Assembly: GCF_900105245.1 (NCBI RefSeq)
Contig: NZ_FNSZ01000001.1
Location: 6,570,001 to 6,634,000 of the forward strand
Reading direction: 5' to 3'
Origin: Streptomyces sp. 1222.5
GTDB taxonomy: Bacteria; Actinomycetota; Actinomycetes; Streptomycetales; Streptomycetaceae
Length of the DNA: 64,000 bases
A model generated the notes under the pieces. It made no database searches. It saw nothing but the letters and a program-made list of their open reading frames with translations, and had not been told where the DNA came from. This document shows, piece by piece, positions 10,201 to 17,843 of the stretch. Numbering within the stretch: position 1 is the stretch's first letter; each line of letters begins with the position of its first letter. The translations under genes and the position numbers were made by a program.

Positions 10201-10937
10201 ACGGGCACGTTCAGGTCGGCGAGGGCCCCGATGTCCCAGGCCTCCTCGTCACCGCCCGCCGACGCCTGAGAGGCGTGCGTGCCGCCTGCCGCGAGCACGG
10301 TCGCCACCAGCGCGTCCGCCCTGCCCAGCAGCTCGTACAGCCCGTCGTCCGCGCCGCGCAGCGAACCGCAGTACACGGGCAGCGCGTTGGCGCCCTTCGC
10401 CTCGATCGCCTCGCACAGCGTGTCCACGAAGCCGGTGTTGCCGCTCAGCTCGTGCGCCCGGTAGAAGAGCACGCCCACCGTCGGCCGGTCCGCGCGCAGT
10501 TCGTACGCCCCGTGCACGCCGTACTCCGGCATGCTGTGCGGGCCCTCGAAGCCCTCACCGGTCAGCAGCACCGTGTCCGACAGGAACCGGGACAGCTCCA
10601 GCAGGTTCGCCGGGCCGCCCTCGACCAGGTACTTCAGCGCCTCCGCCACCACACCGGCCGGCACGGACGACTCCGCCATCAGCTCGGCGTCCGGCACGGC
10701 CTCGCCACCCAGCAGCACGGTCGGCACGCCGGTCGCCTTCAGCGCGGCCAGCCCGTCCTCCCACGCGCGCTTGCCGCCCAGCAGCCGGACGACGGCGATG
10801 TCCGCGCCCTCGACCAGGCCCGGCAGTTCGGCGGCGACGTCGACCCGGGTGGGGTTGCCGATCCGGTACCCGGCGCCGCAGGCGCGGGCGGCCAGCAGGT
10901 CCGTGTCGGCGGTCGACAACAACAACACTGTGCTCAT
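7287..10937 (-). CDS. cobN: Cobaltochelatase large subunit
   Basis: Catalytic subunit that binds hydrogenobyrinic acid a,c-diamide and inserts cobalt. The 1216-residue length is normal for CobN. Family landmarks include YTYPTKHSR-like text (FTAYPTKHSRVGNAVGLD), DADAIVHMGKHGTMEWLPGK, AYRWLDNSFGAD and the C-terminal WALRGITERLLEAADRGLW. The ATG at 10937 overlaps the cobQ stop (ATGA) and the stop overlaps the chelatase GTG. It is the largest gene in the window, and the opposite strand carries very long open frames over it that are composition artefacts. Confidence 0.97.
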   Translation of the reverse strand: MSTVLLLSTADTDLLAARACGAGYRIGNPTRVDVAAELPGLVEGADIAVVRLLGGKRAWEDGLAALKATGVPTVLLGGEAVPDAELMAESSVPAGVVAEALKYLVEGGPANLLELSRFLSDTVLLTGEGFEGPHSMPEYGVHGAYELRADRPTVGVLFYRAHELSGNTGFVDTLCEAIEAKGANALPVYCGSLRGADDGLYELLGRADALVATVLAAGGTHASQASAGGDEEAWDIGALADLNVPVLQGLCLTSSRAAWAESDAALSPMDAAMQVAIPEFDGRLVTVPFSFKEQGPDDVPVYVADPERAARVAGIALRHARLKHKPNAEKRIALVFTAYPTKHSRVGNAVGLDTPASAVRVLDALREAGYGLTEYPDNGDELIHRLIEAGGHDVEWLTEDQLAAAPARVPLADYRAWFEKLDPELRDAMTEAWGEPPGGLYVDGDDIVLASLRFGNVVVMIQPPRGFGENPIAIYHDPDMPPSHHYMAAYRWLDNSFGADAIVHMGKHGTMEWLPGKGLGLSAGCAPDAVLGELPLIYPFIVNDPGEGTQAKRRGHATVVDHLVPPMARADTYGDLAKLEQLLDEYALVSDLDPAKAPAVRAQIWTLVKAAELHHDLHVAEQPDDEAFDEFVMHIDGYLCEIKDVQIRDGLHILGGGPVGEPRVNLVLAVLRASQVWGGQANALPGLRASLAAYFGLVEKDLLAEPGAPVKVPVELTDLVEGPARTASDAIDLLEQLCRRIAERMEAGAWSGTEVPGVLRDVLGTELPEAAAVLEFACAEVVPRLARTTDEIGHILRALDGGYVPAGPSGSPTRGLVNVLPTGRNFYSVDPKAIPSRLSWEVGQSLADSLVARYLQDTGEYPKSVGLTVWGTSAMRTQGDDIAEILALLGCRPVWDDASRRVTGFEVVPLAELGRPRIDVTVRISGFFRDAFPHVVGLLDDAVRAVAELAEPADRNFVKAHADEDTAEHGDRRRATARIFGSKPGAYGAGLLPLIDARNWRSDADLAEVYAVWGGYAYGRGLDGRAARGDMETAFRRIAVAAKNVDTREHDLVDADDYFQYHGGMVAMVRHLTGANPEAYVGDSAVPDQVRTRTLGEETHRVFRARVVNPRWMSAMRRHGYKGAFEMAATVDYLFGYDATAGVVDDWMYEKLSAEYVFDPENRDFMKKSNPWALRGITERLLEAADRGLWAEPDADTLERLRATYLELEGDLEDDQ

Positions 10938-12442
10938 GCGGGCGCTCCCGGTGGAATGAAAGGCAGTCCTTGCGGCGCGCCCGACTCGATGAGCCGAAGG
11001 AGCGCGTCCGTGTCCGCGTGCTGTTCGATCAGATCGCCGAGCCGGTCGAGCTGCTCCTCGCGCAGCGCGGCGAAGGAAACGTCCGGCGCCGGTACGAAGC
11101 GGCGGCCCGCGGCGGCCGCCACCTCCCGCAGGAAGGCCCGCCGGAAACCGTCCGACTCCAGCGAACCGTGCCAGTGCGTGCCCCACGTCTGGCCGACCCG
11201 GCAGCCGTCCAGGAAGGGCTCGCCCCCGCCGACGGTGGCCACCCCGTGGTGGATCTCGTATCCCTCGACCGGTTCGCCGAGGGCCTCGCCGACCGGCCGG
11301 GTCAGCGTCTTCTCGCGGGCGAACCGCACCCGCACCGGCAGCAGTCCGAGCCCGGGGACCTCCCCGGCGCGCGACTCGACCTCGTCCTCGATGTGCTCGC
11401 CGAGGATCTGGAAGCCACCGCAGATGCCGAGGACCGGACGCCCCTCGGCGGCCCTCCTGGCGAGCGCCCGCGCGAGCCCGCGCTCCCGCAGCCACTGGAG
11501 CGCCCGTACGGTCCCGCGCGTGCCCGGGACCACCACGAGGTCGGCGTCCGCCAGCTCCTCCGGGCGGTCCACGAACCGCACCACGACACCCGGTTCGGCG
11601 GCGAGCGCGTCCACGTCGGTGAAGTTGGACATCAGTGGGATCGCGCACACGGCGACCCGCAGCACGTCCTCGCCGACCGGGGCAGCGACGGTGGACTCCC
11701 GGACCGTGCCGCGCAGCGAGACGCGCAGCCCGTCCTCCTCGTCGATGCCTAGGCCGTGCCGGTACGGCAGGACGCCGTAGGTGCGCCGCCCGGTGAGGCC
11801 GTGCAGCATGTCCAACCCCGGCTCCAGCAGGCTGACATCGCCCCGGAACTTGTTCACCAGGAACCCGGCGACCAACTGCTGGTCCTCGGGGGAGAGCAGG
11901 GCGACGGTGCCGAAGAAGGAGGCGAAGACGCCTCCCCGGTCGATGTCCCCCACCACCAGCACGGGCAGCCGGGCGCCCCGCGCGACGCCCATGTTGACGA
12001 TGTCGGTCCGCCGCAGGTTGATCTCGGCCGGGCTGCCCGCCCCCTCACAGATCACCGCGTCATACGTGCCCCGCAACTCGGCCAGGCAGTCCAGCACCGT
12101 GCCCAGCAGCCGCTGCTGGCGCCCGCCGTGGTAGCCGCGCGCGCTCATCTCGCCCACCGGCCTGCCCAGCAGCACCACCTGGCTGCTCTGCTCGCCGCCC
12201 GGCTTCAGCAGCACCGGGTTCATCCGCGCGGTCGGCTCGATCCGGCACGCCTGCGCCTGCATGGCCTGCGCCCGCCCGATCTCCGCACCCTCACGGGTCA
12301 CGAAGGAGTTGAGGGACATGTTCTGCGCCTTGAACGGCGCGACCTTCACCCCCTGGCGCACCAGCCACCGGCAGATCCCGGCCGTCACGACGCTCTTGCC
12401 GGCGTCGGAGGTGGTGCCGGCGACGAGGAGACCCCCGTTCAC
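10934..12442 (-). CDS. cobQ: Cobyric acid synthase
   Basis: Amidates the b, d, e and g side chains using glutamine and ATP. The 502 residues match CobQ: nucleotide site GTTSDAGKSVVTAG at the N-terminus, APFKAQNMSLNSFVT, then a C-terminal amidotransferase domain with catalytic Cys in LGICGGFQILGEHI and His in GTHWHGSLES. The GTG start at 12442 overlaps the TGA of cobD as GTGA; the frame stays open well upstream but reads through cobD in another frame and is not CobQ-like. Confidence 0.96.
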   Translation of the reverse strand: MNGGLLVAGTTSDAGKSVVTAGICRWLVRQGVKVAPFKAQNMSLNSFVTREGAEIGRAQAMQAQACRIEPTARMNPVLLKPGGEQSSQVVLLGRPVGEMSARGYHGGRQQRLLGTVLDCLAELRGTYDAVICEGAGSPAEINLRRTDIVNMGVARGARLPVLVVGDIDRGGVFASFFGTVALLSPEDQQLVAGFLVNKFRGDVSLLEPGLDMLHGLTGRRTYGVLPYRHGLGIDEEDGLRVSLRGTVRESTVAAPVGEDVLRVAVCAIPLMSNFTDVDALAAEPGVVVRFVDRPEELADADLVVVPGTRGTVRALQWLRERGLARALARRAAEGRPVLGICGGFQILGEHIEDEVESRAGEVPGLGLLPVRVRFAREKTLTRPVGEALGEPVEGYEIHHGVATVGGGEPFLDGCRVGQTWGTHWHGSLESDGFRRAFLREVAAAAGRRFVPAPDVSFAALREEQLDRLGDLIEQHADTDALLRLIESGAPQGLPFIPPGAPA

Positions 12443-13383
12443 TTCCCACGTCCCTTCACGATTCGGCGCGCGGCGACGGTGAAGCCGAGCGCGAGCAGGC
12501 CGACGCGGCGGGAGAGCCGTACGGCCCGGTCGATGTCGGTGGCCCGGACGGCGCGCCCGGTCCGGCCGTTGAGCACCGGGCGGTGCTCGACCCGCCCGCC
12601 GTAGGAGAGCGTCCCGCCCAGGCGCACTCCGAGGGCGCCCGCGAACGAGGCCTCCACGGGCCCGGCGTTGGGGCTCGGATGCCGGTGCGCGTCGGCCTTC
12701 CAAGCGCGCAGGGCACCGCGCGGATCGGGGCCGGCCGCGGCGGCGAGTACGGCGGTCAGCCGCGCCCCCGGCCAGCCGGCGAGGTCGTCCAGGCGGGCGG
12801 AGGCCCAGCCGTAGCGCCGGTACCGGGGCGACTTGTGACCCACCATCGCGTCCAGGGTGTTGACCGCCCGGAAGCCGAGCAGTCCCGGCACTCCGGCGAC
12901 GGCTCCCCACACCAGGGCGCCCACCACGGCGTCGGACGTGTTCTCGGCGACGGACTCGACCACGGCCCGGGCGATCCCGTCGGCGTCCAGGGCCTGCGGG
13001 TCCCGGCCGCACAGATGGGGCAGCCGCGCGCGGGCCGCGTCGACGTCCCCGGTCTTCAGGGCACGTCCGATGACGCGGGCCTCCCGGGCGAGCGAAGTCC
13101 CGCCGGCGACCGACCAGGTGGCGGCGGCGGTCAGCGCGGCGGAGGCGACGAAGGAGGGGCGTACGGCGCGTGCGGCCAGCGCGCCCAGGGCCACGGCGCC
13201 ACCGGCGCACACGGTGGTGTGCAGCGTCCCCCAGCCGCGGTGGTCGTGCCACAACGCGCTCTCCACGGCCCCGGCCGCCCGTCCGAACGCGGCGACGGGA
13301 TGCCCGCGGCGGGGATCGCCGAGGAGCAGGTCACCGAGAAGGCCGGCGGCGGCGCCGTACGCGTAGGAGCGATCGGCACCCAT
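12439..13383 (-). CDS. cobD: Adenosylcobinamide-phosphate synthase
   Basis: Membrane enzyme (CbiB/CobD type) that attaches the aminopropanol arm to adenosylcobyric acid. The 314 residues start with AAAGLLGDLLLGDPRRGHPV, the typical opening, and include VVESVAENTSDAVVGAL and LDAMVGHKSPRYRRYGWASARLDD, plus several hydrophobic helices. First structural gene after the cobalamin riboswitch. No convincing Shine-Dalgarno precedes the ATG at 13383, and a short open frame ends 4 bp upstream, so initiation may depend on coupling. Confidence 0.94.
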   Translation of the reverse strand: MGADRSYAYGAAAGLLGDLLLGDPRRGHPVAAFGRAAGAVESALWHDHRGWGTLHTTVCAGGAVALGALAARAVRPSFVASAALTAAATWSVAGGTSLAREARVIGRALKTGDVDAARARLPHLCGRDPQALDADGIARAVVESVAENTSDAVVGALVWGAVAGVPGLLGFRAVNTLDAMVGHKSPRYRRYGWASARLDDLAGWPGARLTAVLAAAAGPDPRGALRAWKADAHRHPSPNAGPVEASFAGALGVRLGGTLSYGGRVEHRPVLNGRTGRAVRATDIDRAVRLSRRVGLLALGFTVAARRIVKGRGK

Positions 13384-13387
13384 CGGC

Positions 13388-13447
13388 TCAGCCGGCCGTG
13401 GGCACAGGGGCAGGTCTGGTACTGGTCCTCGATCGGCAGCCGAGCAT
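13388..13447 (-). CDS. Possible leader peptide between riboswitch and cobD
   Basis: A 19-residue frame (MLGCRSRTSTRPAPVPTAG) runs from ATG at 13447 to TGA at 13390-13388, ending 4 bp before the cobD ATG; an in-frame GTG at 13465 would extend it by six codons. A GAGGA element lies upstream, while cobD itself lacks one. Function is unknown and the frame may be fortuitous. Confidence 0.25.
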   Translation of the reverse strand: MLGCRSRTSTRPAPVPTAG

Positions 13448-13493
13448 GGCGATACGTGTCCTCACTCAGGGTGTCCGCGCCCTGGTTCGACTG

Positions 13494-13640
13494 ATCCGGC
13501 GGTGAGAGTTCCTGGCTCCCGGGGGTTCTTCCCCGGTCACAGTGGCGGGACCGCGCCGGATTCGCACCGGCTTCCTCTCTTGCCGCCGTACATGGCCTGG
13601 GCAGTCCACCACGCGCCCGGAAGGGCCGTCAACTTGCCTT
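13494..13640 (-). promoter_or_regulatory. Cobalamin riboswitch controlling the cobD-to-cobI operon
   Basis: Read on the minus strand this leader contains the diagnostic cobalamin-aptamer core: GAAGCCGGTGCGAATCCGG (13555-13573), then GCGGTCCCGCCACTGTGACC (about 13535-13554) and a B12-box-like GAGCCAGGAACTCTCACC (about 13501-13518). A paired GGGGAAGAACCCCC-type arm lies between the last two. It is about 110 nt upstream of cobD. By family knowledge, adenosylcobalamin binding would shut down the whole operon, probably at translation initiation since I see no U-tract terminator. Outer boundaries are approximate. Confidence 0.95.
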
Positions 13641-13698
13641 TGACCTGCGTGGGGAGAGTGTGCCGATCCCCACATCGTGGGGCGGGCGAGCATGCCGA

Positions 13699-13729
13699 AG
13701 GCTCCCCTCCCGGGCGGGGAGGGGAGCCT
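13699..13729. terminator. Strong hairpin between the riboswitch region and the Pit-associated gene
   Basis: A perfect 13-bp stem (AGGCTCCCCTCCC with its complement, 13699-13711 and 13717-13729) has a 5-nt loop. It lies 42 bp past the stop of the leftward membrane-protein gene, so it most likely ends the pit transcript before the cobalamin operon promoter. Confidence 0.8.
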
Positions 13730-13770
13730 CTGCGGTGCTCGTTCGCGTCCGCCGTGCGGCGGACGCCGGG

Positions 13771-13998
13771 TCAGGCCTTGGCGACGATGAGATACATGCC
13801 GTACGCCACCGCGGCCGCGCAGGCGGCGAAGCAGACGTACGCGCCGGTGACGGCGAGGGCGGCGGAGTCGCCCTGGGCCGCGGCCTGTTCGCGCCGGGCC
13901 AGGCCCTTGATACCGAGGGTGAACAGGGCCACCAGGCCCACCGTGACCACGAGGCTGACGCCGAAGACGGAGCCGAGGGCCGCCCAGTCGATCTTCAT
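13771..13998 (-). CDS. Small two-helix membrane protein downstream of pit
   Basis: A 75-residue protein with two hydrophobic segments (about residues 9-29 and 48-70) separated by a charged loop KGLARREQAAAQGD. It follows the phosphate transporter by 34 bp in the same direction with an AAGGAAGC-type ribosome site, so it is probably co-transcribed and PHO-regulated. I recall small membrane proteins at this position in streptomycetes, but none with a defined role; an accessory function for the transporter is inference. Confidence 0.8.
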   Translation of the reverse strand: MKIDWAALGSVFGVSLVVTVGLVALFTLGIKGLARREQAAAQGDSAALAVTGAYVCFAACAAAVAYGMYLIVAKA

Positions 13999-14032
13999 GG
14001 GGATGCTTCCTTCAGTAACCGGGGTGCCGGGG

Positions 14033-15301
14033 TCAGACGGTGGCGGCCGGCGGGGTGGCCGGGGCGGCGGCGGGGTCGGCGACCCGGCCCCGGCCGGTGG
14101 ACTGGTGCGGGAAGGCGACGGCCGGGTCCTCGGCGACCGTGCCCGCGGGCGGCGGGATCACGGCGGCGATGGCGGTGGTCACCACGCCGGCCGGCTCCTC
14201 GGTCTCGGTGACGACGTTGGTGTGGTCGACGACCTCGCGGCGGGAGAGCTTCCAGATCGCGGCGCTGGCGGAGACCAGGAAGACCGCGACGACGGCGGTG
14301 CCCCAGTCACCCAGGTCCGTGACGGACTCGGCGCCCGCGCCGACCAGCGCGGCGGCCGGCAGGGTCAGCGCCCAGGCGACGAACATACGGGTCGCGGTGG
14401 ACCAGCGGACCACACCGCCCTTGCGGCCCAGACCCGCACCCATCACCGAGCCGGAGACGACGTGGGTGGTGGAGAGGGAGAAGCCGAGGTGGGAGGAGGC
14501 CAGGATGGCGGTCGCGGCGCTGGTCTGGGCGGCGAAGCCCTGGCGCGGCTCCAGGTCGGTCAGGCCCTTGCCCATGGTGCGGATGATGCGCCAGCCGCCG
14601 ATGTAGGTGCCGAGCGCGATGGCCAGGCCCGCGGAGAGGATGACCCAGGTGGGAGGGTTGGAGCCGGGGGAGATGGCACCGCCCGCGATCAGCGCGAGGG
14701 TGATGATGCCCATCGTCTTCTGGGCGTCGTTGGTGCCGTGGGCGAGGGAGACCAGGCCGGCGGAGGCGATCTGGCCGGCGCGGTAGCCCTTGCGCGTGGC
14801 CTCGGCCTCGGCCTTGCCGCCGATGCCGTACGAGAAGCGGGTGGCCAGCATCGCCGCGAGGCCCGCCACGATCGGCGCGGCGACCGCGGGCAGCAGCACC
14901 TTGGTCACCAGGACCTCGCCGTGGACCGCGCCGAAGCCGGCCGAGGCGACGGTGGCGCCGATCAGGCCGCCCATCAGGGCGTGCGAGGAACTGGACGGCA
15001 GGCCCACCAGCCAGGTCAGCAGATTCCAGAGGATCGCGCCGACCAGGGCGGCGAAGATGACCTCGGGACGGATGCCGGTCTCGTCGACGAGACCCTTGGA
15101 GATCGTGTTCGCGACCTCCACGGAGAGGAATGCGCCCACAAGGTTGAGGGCGGCGGACATGGTCACCGCGATCTTGGGCTTCAGAGCGCCTGTCGAGATG
15201 GTGGTGGCCATCGCGTTCGCGGTGTCGTGGAAACCGTTCGTGAAATCGAACGCGAGAGCGGTTACGACCACTATCGCGAGGATCAGCGAGAAGCTTTCCA
15301 T
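14033..15301 (-). CDS. Low-affinity inorganic phosphate transporter, PiT family
   Basis: Integral membrane phosphate (metal-phosphate) symporter of 422 residues. The duplicated PiT signature is visible as DFTNGFHDTANAMAT near residue 20 and SLAHGTNDAQKTMGI in the second half, with about ten hydrophobic helices and a hydrophilic C-terminal tail after residue 350. The ATG at 15301 lies 48 bp downstream of a two-unit PHO box. Streptomyces genomes carry PitH1/PitH2-type paralogues under PhoP control; this one sits beside the cobalamin cluster, which from memory matches the PitH2 locus. Confidence 0.95.
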   Translation of the reverse strand: MESFSLILAIVVVTALAFDFTNGFHDTANAMATTISTGALKPKIAVTMSAALNLVGAFLSVEVANTISKGLVDETGIRPEVIFAALVGAILWNLLTWLVGLPSSSSHALMGGLIGATVASAGFGAVHGEVLVTKVLLPAVAAPIVAGLAAMLATRFSYGIGGKAEAEATRKGYRAGQIASAGLVSLAHGTNDAQKTMGIITLALIAGGAISPGSNPPTWVILSAGLAIALGTYIGGWRIIRTMGKGLTDLEPRQGFAAQTSAATAILASSHLGFSLSTTHVVSGSVMGAGLGRKGGVVRWSTATRMFVAWALTLPAAALVGAGAESVTDLGDWGTAVVAVFLVSASAAIWKLSRREVVDHTNVVTETEEPAGVVTTAIAAVIPPPAGTVAEDPAVAFPHQSTGRGRVADPAAAPATPPAATV

Positions 15302-15348
15302 TTACCCAGGCAATCGTTCGAGGTCATTGGCTGGTCGACCGTAGGCAA

Positions 15349-15370
15349 CCTGGGTGAACGGAAGATGAAC
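15349..15370 (-). promoter_or_regulatory. PHO box (two 11-nt direct repeat units)
   Basis: On the minus strand GTTCATCTTCC is followed immediately by GTTCACCCAGG. Two contiguous 11-nt units beginning GTTCA are the core PhoP operator of Streptomyces. It lies 48 bp upstream of the Pit start, within promoter range. Confidence 0.8.
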
Positions 15371-15457
15371 TGGGTCGGGCGCCATGGTGACTGTAACGAG
15401 TGTTCGGGGTTCCGCTTGTCCTTGTCCGACCGCGTCGGCTCAGGCGCCCCTTGGGTC

Positions 15458-16918
15458 TCAGCCCCGGGCGAAGCTCCGCAGCCGGCTCGCCGGGCCGTGG
15501 AAGAGATTCTGGTCACCCGGCAGCCCGCCCTTGATCCCGTACTGCCAGAAAGTCCAGCGCCGCCAGCCGCCGGGCAGCTTCCCCGGGCGCGAGCCGCCGT
15601 GCCGGGCGATCCACAGGGCGTGGGAGGAGAAGGCGCGGGTGTTCCCGGTGCAGAGCCGCCACCAGTGGGTCGTCGTGTAGATCACCGGGCGGCGGCCGGT
15701 CTCCCGCCGGATCTCGTCGCTGAACGACCGGATCCAGCGGACCATCCGCCGCTCGCCCAGCCCGTAGCACTTGTCCGTGCCCCCGTACGGGTTGTACTCG
15801 ATGTCCAGCGCGGGCGGCAGCGTCCAGCCGTCCGCCCGCCAGTCGCCGCCGTGCCGCACGAAGTAGGCCGCCTGCCGGGCGCCGGAGGACCGGTCCGGCC
15901 GCGCGAAGTGGTAGGCGCCCCGGATCAGGCCGGCCTCGCGGGCGCCGTCGTACTGCCGGGAGAAATAGGGGTTGCGGTAGTCCGTGGACTCGGTCGCCTT
16001 CACGTAGACGAACCGCGCCCCCTCCGCGCGGGCCTCCGGCCAGTCGACGTGGTTCTGATGGGACGACACGTCATGCCCGTGCGACACCCGAGCCGCCGCT
16101 GCCCGGGGGGCGCGGGCACGGTGTGCGGTCGCCCTGGGTCCGGACGCCCGGGGGCCGGCCGCGAGGGGGGCGGCGTCGGCCTGGGGCTCGGCTGCGAAGG
16201 GGGTGGCGGCCTGGGGCTCGGACAGCCACGGGCCGGGCGCCCGGGGTTCTGCGTGGAGGCCGGCCGGGCGGGCTTCGAGCGCCTGCGGAGCGGCTGCCTC
16301 GGGGGCGGCTGCCACGAGACCGAGTGCCCGCGAGTCGGGTACGCCCGCCGCGGGGGCTTCCGCCCGGAGGGCGGCCGCGGAACGGGCGGTGGTCCGGGCC
16401 GGCGCCGCCTCGGGAGCGGCTGACCGAAGGCCGGGTTTCCGCGAGCCGGGCGCCTGAGGTGCTGCCGCCTCGGAGCCGGTCGCCCGGAGGCCGGGCGTCA
16501 GGAACCCGGCCCCTTCCGGCGCCGTCTGGCGGGCGGTGGCCCGGAGGCCCGGTGTCCGGAACCCGGAGGCTTGCGGTGCCGCTCCTTCGGAGGCGGTGGC
16601 CCGGTGGCCCGGTGTCCGGAACCCGGTGGCCCGTGGTGCCGCCGCTTCTCGGGTGGTCGTCCGGGCGCCCGGTGTCCGGGCTCCGCGCGCTGCCGTACCG
16701 GTCGCTCGGCGGCCCGCTTCCGCTTCGACCGCTCGGCGGCCCGCTTCCGCCCGGCCTCCGGCCTCCGACAGTTGCGCCGCCCGCAGTCCGGCCGCTTCCG
16801 GTTCGGCCGCCCGCGGGGCCGTCGCCGAGGCCGGGGCGGTGGCCGTGAGGGCGAGGGCCGCCGTCGCCGCCGCGAGGACACCGGCGCGGTGGCGGAGGGG
16901 GATGCGGTCACAGGCCAT
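15458..16918 (-). CDS. Secreted GH25 muramidase with long repetitive linker
   Basis: Peptidoglycan hydrolase (1,4-beta-N-acetylmuramidase) of 486 residues. A signal peptide covers residues 1-34 (RHRAGVL, then an Ala/Leu core ending ASATA). Residues 35-278 are Ala/Pro/Arg/Glu-rich low complexity and include about five 20-residue repeats. The GH25 domain fills the last 208 residues: GHDVSSHQNHVDWPEA, FVYVKATES, GAYHFARP, and the catalytic acid region LDIEYNPYG. The start at 16918 has GGGGAGA 7 nt upstream. The linker is longer than in typical GH25 lysozymes and probably spans the wall. Confidence 0.9.
   Translation of the reverse strand: MACDRIPLRHRAGVLAAATAALALTATAPASATAPRAAEPEAAGLRAAQLSEAGGRAEAGRRAVEAEAGRRATGTAARGARTPGARTTTREAAAPRATGFRTPGHRATASEGAAPQASGFRTPGLRATARQTAPEGAGFLTPGLRATGSEAAAPQAPGSRKPGLRSAAPEAAPARTTARSAAALRAEAPAAGVPDSRALGLVAAAPEAAAPQALEARPAGLHAEPRAPGPWLSEPQAATPFAAEPQADAAPLAAGPRASGPRATAHRARAPRAAAARVSHGHDVSSHQNHVDWPEARAEGARFVYVKATESTDYRNPYFSRQYDGAREAGLIRGAYHFARPDRSSGARQAAYFVRHGGDWRADGWTLPPALDIEYNPYGGTDKCYGLGERRMVRWIRSFSDEIRRETGRRPVIYTTTHWWRLCTGNTRAFSSHALWIARHGGSRPGKLPGGWRRWTFWQYGIKGGLPGDQNLFHGPASRLRSFARG
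16382..16678. repeat. Imperfect 60-bp coding repeats in the GH25 linker
   Basis: Codons 81-179 of the muramidase encode five degenerate units of 19-20 residues, each opening with R/L-T/K-P-G-x-R and ending A-P-x-A-x-G-F. The DNA shows the matching recurrent block CCGGTGTCCGGAACCCGG. Units drift by substitution, with one codon lost in the third. Confidence 0.75.
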
Positions 16919-17110
16919 GCGTCGTCTCCCCGGAAGTGGCGGGCGGAGGATCACCGGGCGGGCAAGGGGGATCATTGAAGTCCCGCCGCCCGCCGGACCC
17001 ACGTCCATCCCGGCGATGCGCGACGACTTCCGCCCGTTCGGAGGTACGGCCCCCGCCGTCGCCCCGACGGCCCCCTCACCCGGCGCGAACCCGGCTGGCA
17101 GGATCACCGC

Positions 17111-17839
17111 ATGGCTGAAGAGCGACAGAGCACGGCGGGGGAAGCGGCGGTCGGCGACAAGGGGGAGTCCCGGCACGGTGGCCCGGAGCGAGGGGCGGAG
17201 GACCCGGCGCGCGTCTGGGAGGCGCTGGTCGCCACCGCCCGGCGCACCGTCGCCGACGGGCTGGTCGTCGGTACCTCCGGCAACGTCTCCGCACGCCTCG
17301 GCGACCTCGTCCTGGTCACCCCCACGGGCGTCCCCTACGACCGGCTCACCGCGGACGACATCACCGGCGTCGACATCACCGGACGCCAGGTCCTCGGCAC
17401 CCTCGTACCGACCAGCGAGCTGCCCCTGCACCTCGCCGTCTACCGCACCACCGGTGCCCGCGCGGTCGTCCACACCCACGCCGTGCACGCGACCGCCGTC
17501 TCCACGCTCGTCCCCGAGCTGCCGGCCGTCCACTACATGGCGGGCGCCCTCGGCGGAGCCGTCCGGGTCGCCCCCTACGCGACGTACGGCACCGAGGAAC
17601 TCGCCGAGAACATGCTCCGCGCCCTCGCCGGCCGCTCCGGCTGCCTGCTCCGCAACCACGGCACCGTCACCTACGGCGACACCCTCGACCAGGCCTACGA
17701 CCGCACCGCCCAGCTGGAATGGATGTGCCGCCTGTGGCTGACGGCGTCCTCCGTGCCGGGTCTGACGCCGTCCCTGCTGACGGAGGCACAACTTGCCGAA
17801 GCCGGGGCACGCTTGAAGGGGTACGGCCAACGGAGGTGA
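17111..17839 (+). CDS. Class II aldolase/adducin family protein (fuculose-phosphate aldolase type)
   Basis: Zinc-dependent aldolase of 242 residues, cytosolic. Hallmarks are GTSGNVSAR for phosphate binding near residue 54, TSELPLHLAVY with the catalytic Glu at about 103, the metal-binding HTHAVH at 121-126, and the third histidine in LRNHGTV. The N-terminal 30 residues are polar and variable. It reads away from the muramidase gene and is followed after 4 bp by an alpha/beta hydrolase, likely one transcript. Substrate (fuculose-, rhamnulose- or methylthioribulose-phosphate-like) cannot be told. Confidence 0.88.
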   Translation: MAEERQSTAGEAAVGDKGESRHGGPERGAEDPARVWEALVATARRTVADGLVVGTSGNVSARLGDLVLVTPTGVPYDRLTADDITGVDITGRQVLGTLVPTSELPLHLAVYRTTGARAVVHTHAVHATAVSTLVPELPAVHYMAGALGGAVRVAPYATYGTEELAENMLRALAGRSGCLLRNHGTVTYGDTLDQAYDRTAQLEWMCRLWLTASSVPGLTPSLLTEAQLAEAGARLKGYGQRR

Positions 17840-17843
17840 CCCC

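Noticed and set aside
7581..11780. A 1399-codon open frame on the plus strand across cobN and cobQ
   Set aside because: It is antisense to clear CobN and CobQ coding sequence and rich in His/Arg/Gly/Val without any domain; long antisense frames are expected at this G+C content.
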